Assembly (NCBI RefSeq): GCF_001045445.1
Contig: NZ_LFNF01000003.1
Coordinates: forward strand, 992,001-1,056,000
Direction: 5' to 3'
Origin: Chryseobacterium sp. BLS98
Lineage (GTDB): Bacteria; Bacteroidota; Bacteroidia; Flavobacteriales; Weeksellaceae
Length of the DNA: 64,000 nt
Shown piece by piece: positions 25,728 to 34,286 of this stretch (the stretch's first letter is position 1; each line of letters starts with the position of its first letter). The notes under the pieces were generated by a model. It saw only the letters and a program-made list of their open reading frames with translations. It made no database searches and was not told where the DNA came from. The position numbers and the translations under genes were made by a program.

Positions 25728-28289
25728 TTAATCTTTGATACGAAGTAGATTATCTATATGGTCAAGGAAAGTGTCATAAATATTTCGATTAGGATGTCCT
25801 TCTGCAAAATTTTTTTTCGAGATTGAAATTGCACGTTCAACATATTGTTTTGCCTCGATTAGGTTGCCTAACTGCAGTTGAATTACAGCCATTGTGCTAT
25901 AGGTATTACCAAGAGTATAATGACTGTCTCCTAAAGCATCTACTTCTATAGAAATCGCTTGCATTTGAAACTCATGAGCTTTTTGAAAGTCTTTTCTTTT
26001 TAAATAAATAGAAGCTAGATTGTTATAGGAAGCTCCAAGTGTATAATGATTATTTGAATAAATTTCTTTTCTGATTTCTATAGATTTCAGTGTATGATAT
26101 TCTGCTTCATCAAGCTTATCTATAGATTCGTACATGGCAGCTATGTTTCCATGAGCTTGTGCAAGTTCAGGGTGATTTTCAGCTAATACTTGTTTCCGTA
26201 TATCAAAGGATTTTTGTTGATAAAGTAATGCTTTGTCTATTAATCCTATTTTATGAAGCAATAAGGAGTAATTATTATATGCTCCTGCTAGATGTGGGTG
26301 ATTTTCGGCTAGATTATATTCTGCAATCAATATAGCCCTCTCTTGGTAATCTAATGCCGATTCTAAGTCTCCTTCAATTTCATAAAGCAGCGATAGATTA
26401 TTGTAAGAGGTCCCCACATCAGGATGAAGGGGATGTTGATACTCTTCCTCTAGCTCTATTGCCTTAAACTGAAAATTAAACGCTTCATCAATTCGACCTA
26501 GTGTTTTGTAAACTGATTGGAGATTATTATAGCGTCCTGAAAGTTCTATAGCATTACTTGGTATATCCTTCTCATATATTGATACTGCCTTGTGATTGAA
26601 TAAAAGTGATTTTTCTAGGTTAAAAAGATCCTCTTCTCTTAAACCTAGAATACTATAAAGTTCAGCAATTTCTTTACTGTCATCTGAGTTTTCTATATGA
26701 CTAGCAACGCTTTCAGCATATTCAACAAACCTCCTAATATCAAAAGGATTCGTTTCCCAAGAGATAGTTAGAACTTTTGATAGCGTATTAAGTAGCAATA
26801 TACAATTGCTTTCATTTGGTTCTAATTTAGCTCTCAATACTTCTTGTACTATTTGATGTATTTGATAGTTCCCATCTAATTCTTTTAGCCATCCCTTTGA
26901 AGCAAGTTCTGAGATATTATCGAAAAACTCATTGTCAACTTCAGGAATCCCAAAAAGCAATTTTGAATCGTCATAAGAGATTGGGGTTGAGTTTAAAATA
27001 GAAAAGTATCGTAAATATTGAATTTGTTCTTCAGTTAGGTCTGAAATTGAGAATATTTTGAGTAAATATTCAAAAAGTGTTGTTGGATTTTTTTGTGGGT
27101 CATGATCTACAAAGACCTTAGCTGTTTTCGGAATCTGCAATCCATTTTGTTCTAATAATTCGACTAATTTGTGAATACTGAGCCTTCTTTTTTGAGCAGT
27201 CTTAGCTAATAGTTCAATAGTTAAAGTATGGTTTCCAATGTAATTTAAAAGATTAATAACTAAATTGCTTCTTTCAATTCTGTAATACTGATAAAAAAGG
27301 CGAATAGCATCTTCATCATTTAAGACTTCTAAGTTGAACAATGAATAGCCTTCAATTTCCTCACGAGATGTTAACAGTATTTTCCAATTATCAAATGGAA
27401 ATTTATTTTCGAGTTCTCTTATATCAGCTGAAGTATTGTCAATTACCAATAAATTAAGGCCTGAAATATTCTGTAATTTATTAAGAATCATCATTAATTG
27501 ATCCTCTGGAGCTAGATCCTCAATAGGAAGCTGCAAATTATTAAGCAATGTTATATTATTTGCAAAAGCGTCTAGTAATGGAGATATTCCTACAAGTTTC
27601 TTTTTTGAAAAATCTGCGTGGACATCTAACCAAATTATGTGTGAAAACCTACGAAAATTCTTACGTACGAAAAGTTTAGCAAGTGTACTTTTTCCTACTC
27701 CTCCTAAACCATTAACCAATACAGTTCTTCTGGAGGAGTCAATTAGTGTTTCTAGGTTTAATAAATCTGTCTCTCGACCAACTATTTCTTCCTCGTGAAT
27801 ATTAGGTATATATGTAATTACTTGTGGTATTACTGATTCATTTTGGAATAAATGAGGATAATACTTGCTTCTTAATTCTACATATTGGGCAATAAATTTT
27901 TCTATATCCTCCCAGCTCCAGAAAATAATCTCAAAGCTATTTGATTGAGAAAGAAATATAGCACGATCCTGAACACGACCATATTTCTTAGTAGTAGTTA
28001 TTAATACAAAACGACGGCTATCAATTGGCGAACCTAAAAACAGTTTTATACTTTCATCCAAATCATTAATAAGTTCTCTTTCTAAAGCCTTGTCAGAACG
28101 CAACAGTTTCTTTTTTTTACACTGGGCAACTACTTTATGTGTTGTAGATAAAATGTCAATTCCAGATTGTGTTGCACCTTTTGTTTTGTAGAGTTCGAAT
28201 GATTGGGTTTGATAAACACAATTTAATAGGTCTTTACAAAAATCTTGAAATATGTTTTCATCTCCTATTGGTTCATATTGAAAATGCAT
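25728..28289 (-). CDS. Mrr-like nuclease-STAND NTPase-TPR protein
   Basis: This 853-residue protein has three parts. Residues about 1-130 form an Mrr-like restriction endonuclease domain: SGIDIL with Asp45, then VAQCKKK with Gln56 and Lys58, the Q-x-K version of the PD-(D/E)xK site. A NB-ARC/STAND NTPase follows, with the P-loop NGLGGVGKST at 193-202 and Walker B LNLLVIDN at 278-285. From about 540 to 840 at least six tetratricopeptide repeats of 42 residues carry Tyr-Asn-Asn-Leu/Ser cores. This is the architecture of a STAND immune receptor in which repeats sense a trigger and the NTPase oligomerises the nuclease. It lies 48 bases after the GHKL gene on the same strand and converges on the restriction-module operon. 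Confidence 0.85.
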   Translation of the reverse strand: MHFQYEPIGDENIFQDFCKDLLNCVYQTQSFELYKTKGATQSGIDILSTTHKVVAQCKKKKLLRSDKALERELINDLDESIKLFLGSPIDSRRFVLITTTKKYGRVQDRAIFLSQSNSFEIIFWSWEDIEKFIAQYVELRSKYYPHLFQNESVIPQVITYIPNIHEEEIVGRETDLLNLETLIDSSRRTVLVNGLGGVGKSTLAKLFVRKNFRRFSHIIWLDVHADFSKKKLVGISPLLDAFANNITLLNNLQLPIEDLAPEDQLMMILNKLQNISGLNLLVIDNTSADIRELENKFPFDNWKILLTSREEIEGYSLFNLEVLNDEDAIRLFYQYYRIERSNLVINLLNYIGNHTLTIELLAKTAQKRRLSIHKLVELLEQNGLQIPKTAKVFVDHDPQKNPTTLFEYLLKIFSISDLTEEQIQYLRYFSILNSTPISYDDSKLLFGIPEVDNEFFDNISELASKGWLKELDGNYQIHQIVQEVLRAKLEPNESNCILLLNTLSKVLTISWETNPFDIRRFVEYAESVASHIENSDDSKEIAELYSILGLREEDLFNLEKSLLFNHKAVSIYEKDIPSNAIELSGRYNNLQSVYKTLGRIDEAFNFQFKAIELEEEYQHPLHPDVGTSYNNLSLLYEIEGDLESALDYQERAILIAEYNLAENHPHLAGAYNNYSLLLHKIGLIDKALLYQQKSFDIRKQVLAENHPELAQAHGNIAAMYESIDKLDEAEYHTLKSIEIRKEIYSNNHYTLGASYNNLASIYLKRKDFQKAHEFQMQAISIEVDALGDSHYTLGNTYSTMAVIQLQLGNLIEAKQYVERAISISKKNFAEGHPNRNIYDTFLDHIDNLLRIKD

Positions 28290-28337
28290 ATTTAAAATTT
28301 AATTTTAATTTGTTGTCTAAATTTCGAAATATAAATA

Positions 28338-30740
28338 TCAATCTTCCAAAGCCCCCATTAACTGCTCCATCCCAAAATTCAATAGAAAATCAGAATAGTA
28401 ATGGTCAAATATATCCCTGATGTATTCGTCTATTGTTATACTTTCAGTACCTGTTTCTTTATCTACAGATATGGAGTATTTCCTTCTTTTTGTAATCATA
28501 TAAAGAAATAATGTATGAAAATAAACAGAAGAAATATACTTTCTTTCAGCGGTAAGAATCTGATCTTCTCCTTTTAATTTGGAACGATGGTTCAAGAATA
28601 CGGAGCTATCGAGATTAATGAATATTTCCTGCAATTGATCACCTTCTGAAACCGGATACATTACAATATTGCGTCCCATTTCAATTCCGTTTTCTTCCAA
28701 GGAACTCCAATTTTCTTCTTTCACTCGATGAAGTTTGGGTAATCCAATATAATCTTCCTGATCTTCTTCTTGAGGTATTTTTTGTTTAGGAGCTTCTTTG
28801 TCAGTGACTTTTACAAGAATTATTTCCTCGAAGGTTTGTCCTGGTGCGGTGAGAGAAGCTTTTATTTCAATTTCATCACCAACATTTAATTCTTCTGTAG
28901 GCTCTAGTGTTAGTTTTATGGTTCCCTGATTAGGGCTGCTCTTAGCAATATTTAACACTCCTGAAACCTCCTTTTTTGTTCCAGGTTCTGTCCCTCCGGA
29001 AGTCGCATTTCTTTTTATTTGTAAAACGCTGATTTCTAAATCACCGGAATCCTCGGAACGATCAAAATAATCATTTGCTACATCTGTATCAAATTTAATT
29101 GTTCTCTCTCCGTTTTTAGGCAATGAGATGATATTGATACCTTCTTTTTTGTTATGTAATTGAAATAACGATGGAAATCGTTGTGGCAAAAATGGCTTTA
29201 CCTCTGTTTTAGGTTTTTGAGAAGCAGGCTTTCTATCCTTTTTTTCTTCCTTTTTCTCCTCTAGTTTTAAAGTGTTTTGCAGCAATTTAAATAGATCACT
29301 GTTTTTAGGTAAATTTTTCGCAAATGATTTTATAAGTTCAGTAGTATCTTCATTCTCTAATCCAATACTTTCTTTACGTTTCCGATTAATTTCGTCTAAT
29401 TCACTCTTCCTTAATTTCTTGCCCAAATATTCTCTCAATGCATTTGCTTCAGGTCCATCTTTTAGACGATCTCTAGAAGCCATAAATAACTCTTCTCTAA
29501 AGTCAGGATCCATTTCAGTACAATCCACGTGAATCAGAAGATAATCTTTAAGAAGATTGAGTTTGAGAGTTCTGGATATAAATTCAGTTGTATAACTGCC
29601 GTGTACCTGCCCGTTAATGGAAAACATAACAGACATATTATTTTTAAAAAACCTGCTTCTTATAATTTCTCTGCTCTTTTTAACATCGTGTTTTTCTGTT
29701 TTAGGCTTAAAAACATAACAGGTTACTTTAGCCTTACCGAATAATTTATCAACATATTCTTCAGAAAAATAAGTATCTATATAATCGCTTTGTGCCTCTT
29801 CTAATCTTCTTTTTAATCCGAACAAATCTAATTCTAAAACTTTATTATTAGGATATCTCTCTTTGTTATCTGCCGTTAAAAGAGGGAGTACGGGTTCAAA
29901 TAAAAATTCATTCAGACTTTGATTGAGATCCTGCGCAAAACCTGAATAACCAGTAGGGAATTGATACGAGTACATTTTTATAATACTTCCTGTGTTAAAA
30001 TTTCTTCCGTGGAGTTTTAAGTCTAAATCGGTTATAGGAAAATTAGGAATTTGGTTATCTATCTTTAAATATTCAAAATGACTTGATCTTCTATTGGTTC
30101 CAGATTCACTAATTTTTCTTTGACGAATTAAAGTAAAGCCAAAATTGCCGGTATTATCATATCTTTTGGATGCAATCAATTGAAATCTTCTTTTTCCGCA
30201 AAATACTAAAGCACCGCTTCCTCCCATATTATACTTACCCTGAACAAACTGAATATGAATTTTATTTCCTCTTACTAAAGAGAGAAATGTATCTTCAAAT
30301 TTCTCAGGATGCTGTCCTTCACCATTGTCATATACAATCACAGAAGTATTACGAGGTGGGCCATCTGCTAAAATCTGTATTTCTTCAGATTGCTTACGCC
30401 TATTCTGTTTTAAATCCCAGTTTTTATAATCCGGATAAAATAGATTGATAGCTTCTTCCATAGACTTAGGAGCTTCATCAGAATCAGGAGCAACTCCTTT
30501 CTCTAAGCATTTTTTGGTCAGAATCGCATCAATAGAGTTGGTAACCTTTTCTACCAATGCGGCAATAGGACTTGATTGTTGATTTCGGACGATACCAAAC
30601 ATATTTTCGTTTCCACCTAAAGGAAACCAGTTTTCATCTTTGAATACATTAGGATTTTGTTTAATTACCTCTTCGACTTCCTCTTCAGTAGGACTAAAAT
30701 ATAAAAGTTTAAAAAGGTCTTCTGTAGAAATATCAGGCAT
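28338..30740 (-). CDS. GHKL (Hsp90-fold) ATPase co-transcribed with sspA
   Basis: This 800-residue protein shows the three Bergerat-fold motifs in order: the N-box EKVTNSIDAI with Glu64, Asn68 and Asp71, the G1 box VYDNGEGQH at 137-144, and the G2-type lid GKYNMGGSGAL at 168-178. A conserved lead region (residues 7-60, with VFKDENWFPLGGNENMFGIV) and about 500 residues of unassigned sequence follow, including a Lys/Glu-rich linker near 510-530 and a C-terminal domain with beta-rich sequence. It overlaps sspA by 8 bases. Such ATPases cycle between open and clamped dimers. Here it may act as a clamp or chaperone for the modification or restriction machinery, which is inference. It is neither HtpG nor a histidine kinase, because no HisKA region is present. 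Confidence 0.75.
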   Translation of the reverse strand: MPDISTEDLFKLLYFSPTEEEVEEVIKQNPNVFKDENWFPLGGNENMFGIVRNQQSSPIAALVEKVTNSIDAILTKKCLEKGVAPDSDEAPKSMEEAINLFYPDYKNWDLKQNRRKQSEEIQILADGPPRNTSVIVYDNGEGQHPEKFEDTFLSLVRGNKIHIQFVQGKYNMGGSGALVFCGKRRFQLIASKRYDNTGNFGFTLIRQRKISESGTNRRSSHFEYLKIDNQIPNFPITDLDLKLHGRNFNTGSIIKMYSYQFPTGYSGFAQDLNQSLNEFLFEPVLPLLTADNKERYPNNKVLELDLFGLKRRLEEAQSDYIDTYFSEEYVDKLFGKAKVTCYVFKPKTEKHDVKKSREIIRSRFFKNNMSVMFSINGQVHGSYTTEFISRTLKLNLLKDYLLIHVDCTEMDPDFREELFMASRDRLKDGPEANALREYLGKKLRKSELDEINRKRKESIGLENEDTTELIKSFAKNLPKNSDLFKLLQNTLKLEEKKEEKKDRKPASQKPKTEVKPFLPQRFPSLFQLHNKKEGINIISLPKNGERTIKFDTDVANDYFDRSEDSGDLEISVLQIKRNATSGGTEPGTKKEVSGVLNIAKSSPNQGTIKLTLEPTEELNVGDEIEIKASLTAPGQTFEEIILVKVTDKEAPKQKIPQEEDQEDYIGLPKLHRVKEENWSSLEENGIEMGRNIVMYPVSEGDQLQEIFINLDSSVFLNHRSKLKGEDQILTAERKYISSVYFHTLFLYMITKRRKYSISVDKETGTESITIDEYIRDIFDHYYSDFLLNFGMEQLMGALED

Positions 30741-31890
30741 AGTTAGAAGTTTTTAGTTGAGAAATAATTTCTTTAACTTTTCTAATAGTGTAAAGAATTT
30801 CACTTTTGGTATTGTATTTACTTAGGCTGAATCTTATACTCGAGAAAGCATATTTATTACTTAATCCCATTGCTACTAGAACATGTGAGGGTTCTATGAG
30901 TTCAGAATGACAAGCAGAACCGTTTGATACGCAAATGTTATCAAGCATCTTAATGAGTATATCAGCCTCAATATTAGGAAAACAAATATTTGAGATATTA
31001 TAAATCCTATTCTCTCGGTCTCCATTCACAAATGCTCCTTCAATGGTCAATAGTTCATTTTCCAATAAATCTCGCAGCTCTTGTACCGAAGACTTATTCC
31101 TTTCTATTTCATTTATACATATTTCACAGCTTTTGCCTACTCCAATTACTCCAGGAATATTTAATGTACCACTTCTTTTTCCTTTCTCTTGACCACCACC
31201 GTGTAATAAGGGTTGAAAATTTAAACTTTGGGAATTTTGATAATATCCGCCAATTCCTTTTGGTGCATAAAACTTATGTCCTGAAAAAACCAGATAATCT
31301 ATCTTTAAATCTTTCACATCAATTGGAATTTTACCAACTGCTTGTGTCGCATCCGTCATCATTAGCGCTCCAAACCGATGTGATATTTTTGTAATTTCTT
31401 TTATAGGCTGTATTACACCAGTTTCATTATTTACTAACATAACTGAAACTAAAAGTGTTTTTTCTGAAATTACTTTTTTTAATTCATTTAAGTCTACTAA
31501 TCCAGATTCGAGAACAGGTAAGTAAACAACATCAAAACCTATTTCTTCCAAATATCTGCAGGTATCAAGTATTGCAGAATGTTCAGTTTTAACTGTGATA
31601 ACTTGTGATCGTTTTGTTCTATTTGAAATAACTACACCTTTTAAAATAGTATTAATTGCTTCGGTTGCCCCAGAAGTAAACGTAATTTCTTTTGCTTCTG
31701 AATTAAATAATTTGGCAACATTTTCTCTCGCCCTTACAATTTTTTTATTGATTTCAACTCCCAAAGAATGAGCACTTGAACTATTTCCATAAAGTTCTGA
31801 GAGATATGGAATTATTTCCCTTATCACTTCATCATCAACCTTCGTAGTTGAAGCATTATCAAGATATATATAATTTTGAGATGTAGACAT
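30733..31890 (-). CDS. sspA: Cysteine desulfurase of the phosphorothioation system
   Basis: This 385-residue PLP enzyme of the NifS/IscS type removes sulfur from cysteine and passes it as a persulfide. I start it at the ATG at 31890 rather than at an upstream TTG, because it is followed directly by the canonical YLDNASTT. The PLP lysine is Lys206 in FSGHKFYAPKG, and the catalytic cysteine is Cys327 in SNGSACHSE. In this island the logical acceptor is SspD. Unusually, the gene is not next to sspBCD but 13 kb away on the opposite strand, leading a separate operon with a GHKL ATPase and probably the STAND nuclease. A housekeeping IscS role is less likely because no iscU or suf genes are nearby. 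Confidence 0.85.
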   Translation of the reverse strand: MSTSQNYIYLDNASTTKVDDEVIREIIPYLSELYGNSSSAHSLGVEINKKIVRARENVAKLFNSEAKEITFTSGATEAINTILKGVVISNRTKRSQVITVKTEHSAILDTCRYLEEIGFDVVYLPVLESGLVDLNELKKVISEKTLLVSVMLVNNETGVIQPIKEITKISHRFGALMMTDATQAVGKIPIDVKDLKIDYLVFSGHKFYAPKGIGGYYQNSQSLNFQPLLHGGGQEKGKRSGTLNIPGVIGVGKSCEICINEIERNKSSVQELRDLLENELLTIEGAFVNGDRENRIYNISNICFPNIEADILIKMLDNICVSNGSACHSELIEPSHVLVAMGLSNKYAFSSIRFSLSKYNTKSEILYTIRKVKEIISQLKTSNYA

Positions 31891-31911
31891 TTTATTAAAA
31901 TCAGATAGTAT

Positions 31912-31919
31912 CAAATATA
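31912..31919 (-). promoter_or_regulatory. Candidate -7 box of the sspA operon
   Basis: On the minus strand the sequence reads TATATTTG, matching TAnnTTTG, 21 bases before the sspA start codon. This is about the same short distance as in the sspB promoter; no clear -33 motif is seen. Confidence 0.45.
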
Positions 31920-32234
31920 CTCATTTTACCTCATTATATTTTCTTAATCGTTTACCATATATTTAAAAATCACATTTTATAATTTTTAATTTACAACATA
32001 GGATTAATCAAGATTTCATCTTACAATTTCGTGAAATCTAAGTTTAATCTATTAGCTTGCAATATATAATGAATGATTTGAATTTGTTTACGATAATCCG
32101 TAATTATAAAATTTTATTTTCTCTAGCCATTAAGCTTAAGAAATGTTTGTAACCTTATTAGTAATTTGAATTATCAGTACACAAAAAATAAAAACAGAAA
32201 CCAAAGATAATGAGCTACTAAATCCACCACCTAA

Positions 32235-32326
32235 ATTCTGTCAAGGTCAAGTCCTCCGGATTTTCAGAAAAACTTTTTACGTATAAAATCTACGCAAAAA
32301 CTTTTTCCAAAAAACCTTGACAGAAT
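32235..32326. repeat. 13-bp exact inverted repeat spanning 92 bp
   Basis: ATTCTGTCAAGGT (32235-32247) and ACCTTGACAGAAT (32314-32326) are exact reverse complements. The space between holds a direct repeat of AAAAACTTTTT separated by 22 bases. The unit sits between the sspA promoter and the tRNA-like remnant, so it may be an element end, a recombinase core site or a regulatory RNA; no gene lies in it. Confidence 0.55.
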
Positions 32327-32615
32327 GCCACGCTCATTTTCAAAAGGCTTTCTTTTTTTAATTTTTTTTCTTAGTTTTCTTTTAGAAATATTTTAAATGA
32401 GAAATTTCAAGCGCAAAGAGAGGGATTAAATTCTTGGTTTGGACTAAAAAAACATGTTCAATTTTTAGCCTTTTTACTTGCAGATTTGAGCAGAAATTTT
32501 TAGCTTTACTACGTAAAATTTAAATTAGGATTTTACCACTTTCTTGCAAATGTCCTATTTAAGGACATTCACAAAGATGCTACAGCGAAAATATTATCCA
32601 TAAAGCGATGAGAAA

Positions 32616-32642
32616 TGGGTACAAAATCCCTCACTCTCCGCA
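32616..32642 (+). other. Second tRNA-Ser-like 3' end remnant
   Basis: GGGTACAAAATCCCTC followed by ACTCTCCGCA resembles a serine tRNA acceptor end, with no tRNA body upstream. Compared with 10843-10871 the shared core is TCCCTC(T/A)CTC(C/T)CCGC. It is followed by a terminator hairpin, as at the left copy, and both copies point the same way, consistent with two boundaries of integrated DNA. Confidence 0.5.
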
Positions 32643-32663
32643 GAGTAAATCTCAAAAATTATT

Positions 32664-32697
32664 AAAATCCTTTAAAATCTACATTTTAAAGGATTTT
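32664..32697 (+). terminator. Perfect 15-bp terminator after the tRNA-like remnant
   Basis: The arms at 32664-32678 (AAAATCCTTTAAAAT) and 32683-32697 pair exactly around a 4-base loop and run into T residues. Confidence 0.75.
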
Positions 32698-32784
32698 TTA
32701 TTTTCAGAATATTAAGATACACCAGATTATTTTATTTTTTAAGTGAGTTGTTGGTGTAATTGAATTTTCTAATAAATCTATTCA

Positions 32785-32814
32785 TTTGTTTTGTAATAAT
32801 CTTGATTAACTTTG
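32785..32814 (+). promoter_or_regulatory. Bacteroidota-type promoter before the membrane AraC regulator
   Basis: TTTG at 32785-32788 and TAACTTTG at 32807-32814 are separated by 18 bases, matching the -33/-7 pair of Bacteroidota housekeeping promoters. The next large gene begins 207 bases downstream, so a long leader would result. Confidence 0.55.
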
Positions 32815-33021
32815 TATCATACAAAAGCAATTCACCAAAAAACTCCAACAAGTAATAGACATGATATCGTAAGGAAGATTTATAAATTATCAGATGAAAA
32901 ACGACTCTACTTTATTAAGTGTTGTTTTTGTTCCTCTATATTTAATGTTTAATTAATTCATCATTCTCAGTATTCTTGCTAAAAAAGATTATTTTTCTGG
33001 AAATTTTTTTACTGATTCATT

Positions 33022-34125
33022 ATGGAAATTTCCGGGGCTTTTCTGGCTGTAATTTTAGAAGCCGTTCTATCGTTTTTTTTAATTAAAAAAGAAAATTCAA
33101 AGAAAAATATTTTCTTAATACTTTATATAGTAACGGTAATTTTAGATCTTCTTTATGAATATTTCATCTTCAATTTAGGGCACGGCAGCACTTTTCTGAT
33201 CGATCAGTATCCGTCAAGTTTTCGGCTTGTAAAAGGGCCGCTGTTGTTTCTTACAGGCAGGCTTTTACTGAAATATAATTTTAACTGGAAAAACTACTTT
33301 CACTTTCTTCCTTTTTTCGTTGTATTCATCTGTAACATTATTGTTGTGTTTATCGGTTCGGAATCCCAGAGTTTTCACCGGTTTTATTTATGGATTTTTA
33401 AAATTTATCCCTTTTATTGGGTAAGTTATCTCATAGTTACCCTTACTGAGCAGATCAGGCGCAGAAATAAAGAAAATCCATTTCAGAAGCTGTTTATACA
33501 GTTTTTATGTTTTGTACTTACTTTAATTTTTACCTATATGATATGCGGATACGGGGGATTGGTAGACAGGGAGCTTTTGAGAATTATTTATACCTTTTCC
33601 TTCTTTGTACAGTTTGTTTTTCTCATCCGGCTGACTCAAATAGACAAGCCGCTTTCCGGAGTGAATGTGGTCAATAACGACATAGATGTAAATGAAGTCA
33701 CGGAAACTTTGACAGAACATAAAAAAAGCAGAAAATACAAAAATTCCGTCCTGAGTAAAGACTATATAGCCAATACCAACAACAGGTTAATTGAACTCTT
33801 AAGGAATAAAAAAATATACACAAAAGAAGATCTGAGCATGGATGATATTTCCAATATGATCCATATTTCTAAAAACCATTTATCCCAATGTATTTCTGAA
33901 GGCCTTGAGACTACTTTTTACGATCTCATCAATAAGTACCGGATTGAGGAATTTATAGAGCAGATCAATCAAAATCCGGAGCAGCAGATCAGTGAACTTT
34001 ATTACCAGTGCGGGTTCAGGTCTAAAGCTACTTTTTATAAATATTTCAAACAGGAAACCGGGGTAAATCCCAACGATTACCGCAGGAAAATTCTCAGGGA
34101 AAAAGAATTCCATCACGATTATTAA
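33022..34125 (+). CDS. Membrane-bound AraC-family regulator
   Basis: This 367-residue protein has an N-terminal half of seven or so hydrophobic segments (for example FLAVILEAVLSFFLI, FHFLPFFVVFICNIIVVF and a segment ending FSFFVQFVFLIRL), so it is integral to the inner membrane. After a linker (residues about 225-250), the C-terminal 100 residues form an AraC helix-turn-helix pair, with MDDISNMIHISKNHLSQCI and the closing YQCGFRSKATFYKYFKQETG. One-component membrane regulators of this kind are frequent in Chryseobacterium next to outer-membrane uptake genes. The TonB-dependent receptor and phospholipase genes follow on the same strand after 161 bases and are its likely targets. The signal sensed is unknown. 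Confidence 0.85.
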   Translation: MEISGAFLAVILEAVLSFFLIKKENSKKNIFLILYIVTVILDLLYEYFIFNLGHGSTFLIDQYPSSFRLVKGPLLFLTGRLLLKYNFNWKNYFHFLPFFVVFICNIIVVFIGSESQSFHRFYLWIFKIYPFYWVSYLIVTLTEQIRRRNKENPFQKLFIQFLCFVLTLIFTYMICGYGGLVDRELLRIIYTFSFFVQFVFLIRLTQIDKPLSGVNVVNNDIDVNEVTETLTEHKKSRKYKNSVLSKDYIANTNNRLIELLRNKKIYTKEDLSMDDISNMIHISKNHLSQCISEGLETTFYDLINKYRIEEFIEQINQNPEQQISELYYQCGFRSKATFYKYFKQETGVNPNDYRRKILREKEFHHDY

Positions 34126-34286
34126 CTTTTGGTTTTTATTCGTTAATAAATAATTAAAACAATTTAAAATACTGATAATCAGTTATTTATTTGTCTGTTT
34201 TATGGAAATAAGTTCATCTTAATCCGGATGAACTTTTCAAAATGAAAGTCGGAATAGTTTTGCAGCAGATAAAAGCATCTGTAAAA

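Larger units (their letters stand above)
31920..33021. other. Non-coding right edge of the defence island
   Basis: About 1.1 kb without a plausible gene. It holds the 92-bp inverted-repeat element (32235-32326), a small hairpin (32549-32569, arms AATGTCCT/AGGACATT), the tRNA-Ser-like remnant with its terminator, and a good promoter at 32785-32814. A 20-codon frame starting at 32894 is too short to call. Confidence 0.5.

Noticed and set aside
28338..30740. Histidine kinase or HtpG for the GHKL protein
   Set aside because: There is no HisKA helix pair, and the C-terminal two thirds do not match the Hsp90 middle domain.
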